A DNA stretch of 64,000 nucleotides, from contig NZ_JADDIV010000001.1 of NCBI RefSeq assembly GCF_015070875.1, forward strand, positions 186,001 through 250,000, written 5' to 3'. Positions 63,547 through 64,000 of this stretch are shown in pieces. The DNA is from Ramlibacter pallidus (GTDB lineage: Bacteria; Pseudomonadota; Gammaproteobacteria; Burkholderiales; Burkholderiaceae_C). Every line of letters begins with the position of its first letter. Positions within the stretch are counted from its first letter, which is position 1. The notes beneath the pieces were generated by a model, which was given only the letters and a program-made list of their open reading frames with translations, did no database searches and was not told the DNA's origin. The translations under genes were made by a program, and so were the position numbers.

Positions 63547-64000
63547 ATGATGCACGGCTACATCCCCCCGCACCGCTTCCTGCCCTACCTGAGCTGGACG
63601 GACATCAACGCGCTGCCGGACCGCGAGAACACGGTGATCGTGCTGCCGGTCGGCGCGATCGAGCAGCACGGCCCGCACCTGCCCTGTTCGGTCGACAGCG
63701 TGATCTCTGCCGGCGTGCTGGGCCGCGCGCTCGCCAAGCTGCCCGCCGAGGTGCGCGCGTTCGGGCTGGCGCCCATCACCTACGGCAAGTCCGACGAGCA
63801 CCTGCACTTCCCCGGCACCATGACGCTGACCGGTCCCACGCTGCTGAACGTGGTGACCGAGATCGGCGAATCGGTCTACCGCTCGGGCTTCCGCAAGCTG
63901 CTGCTGGCCAACGGCCACGGCGGGCAGCCGCAGGTGCTGGAGATGGCCGCGCGCGAGCTGCGCCTGCGCCACGGCGACTTCGTGATCGTGCCCTTCCACG
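63547..64000 (+). CDS. Creatininase-family amidohydrolase (partial, runs off the window)
   Basis: The frame opens at ATG 63547 and is still open at 64000, covering the first 151 residues. It shows the creatininase metal-binding set: LPVGAIEQHGPHLP with Glu and His ligands, VDS with the aspartate, and ANGHGG. The family includes creatinine amidohydrolase and mycofactocin or riboflavin-pathway relatives, so the substrate is open. A second ATG directly follows the first. Confidence 0.85.
   Translation, partial: MMHGYIPPHRFLPYLSWTDINALPDRENTVIVLPVGAIEQHGPHLPCSVDSVISAGVLGRALAKLPAEVRAFGLAPITYGKSDEHLHFPGTMTLTGPTLLNVVTEIGESVYRSGFRKLLLANGHGGQPQVLEMAARELRLRHGDFVIVPFH

Overview
This window looks like the chromosome of a high-GC betaproteobacterium of the order Burkholderiales, most likely Comamonadaceae (Ramlibacter/Variovorax-like). 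The basis is the order of the division and cell-wall genes, Bug-type periplasmic receptors, a DksA of the C-T-S-A type, and extragenic repeats typical of that family. The placement is by recognition; no database search was run. There is no prophage, transposase, CRISPR array, rRNA or tRNA visible. The only non-coding RNA gene recognised is rnpB.

Layout. Positions 60-18378, minus strand: a complete dcw cluster reading mraZ-rsmH-ftsL-ftsI-murE-murF-mraY-murD-ftsW-murG-murC-ddl-ftsQ-ftsA-ftsZ, then lpxC and a tiny membrane protein. Most junctions overlap by 1-4 bases, so the block looks translationally coupled. mraZ is preceded by four 10-bp boxes that fit a MraZ operator. Positions 18613-26112, minus strand: hslVU, a large STAS-domain protein, an unusual DksA with a histone-H1-like N-terminal tail, a zinc-type COG0523 GTPase and an RlmI-like rRNA methyltransferase. 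Positions 26187-33044: a 7TM sensor with a degenerate GGDEF domain, then xerC/DUF484/dapF/isomerase (minus) and a flavoprotein (plus). Positions 33521-39168: a Bug receptor and a plus-strand run with a Nudix/metallo-beta-lactamase fusion, a YjgN-like membrane protein and an M48 peptidase.

Positions 39175-43512, minus strand: a small lipoprotein, rnpB, htpX, a DUF3025 protein, a NYN-LOTUS putative ribonuclease and pyrC. Positions 43641-46921, minus strand: a glutamate/aspartate-type ABC importer (gltIJKL-like) with hairpins at its internal junctions, followed upstream by LysR, a YfcE-type phosphoesterase and a small protein. Positions 48877-53588: an MFS permease, an Atm1-type ABC exporter, an acyl-CoA thioesterase and an enoyl-CoA hydratase. 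Positions 53710-61738, plus strand: a branched-chain-type ABC importer (livHMGF-like), an acyl-CoA ligase and two tandem paralogous receptors; together these suggest uptake and CoA activation of an organic acid. The window ends with an AI-2E family membrane protein, a flavodoxin-fold reductase and the start of a creatininase-family hydrolase.

The least explained material lies between genes. Two copies of a roughly 410-bp composite element (27936-28344 and 33088-33502) are bounded by inverted REP-like palindromes. Each carries a central 24-bp perfect palindrome whose arms differ between the copies by paired, compensating changes. GC-rich repeats also reach into coding sequence: one forms the linker of an ABC exporter, and another forms the LivG tail and the ribosome binding site of livF.
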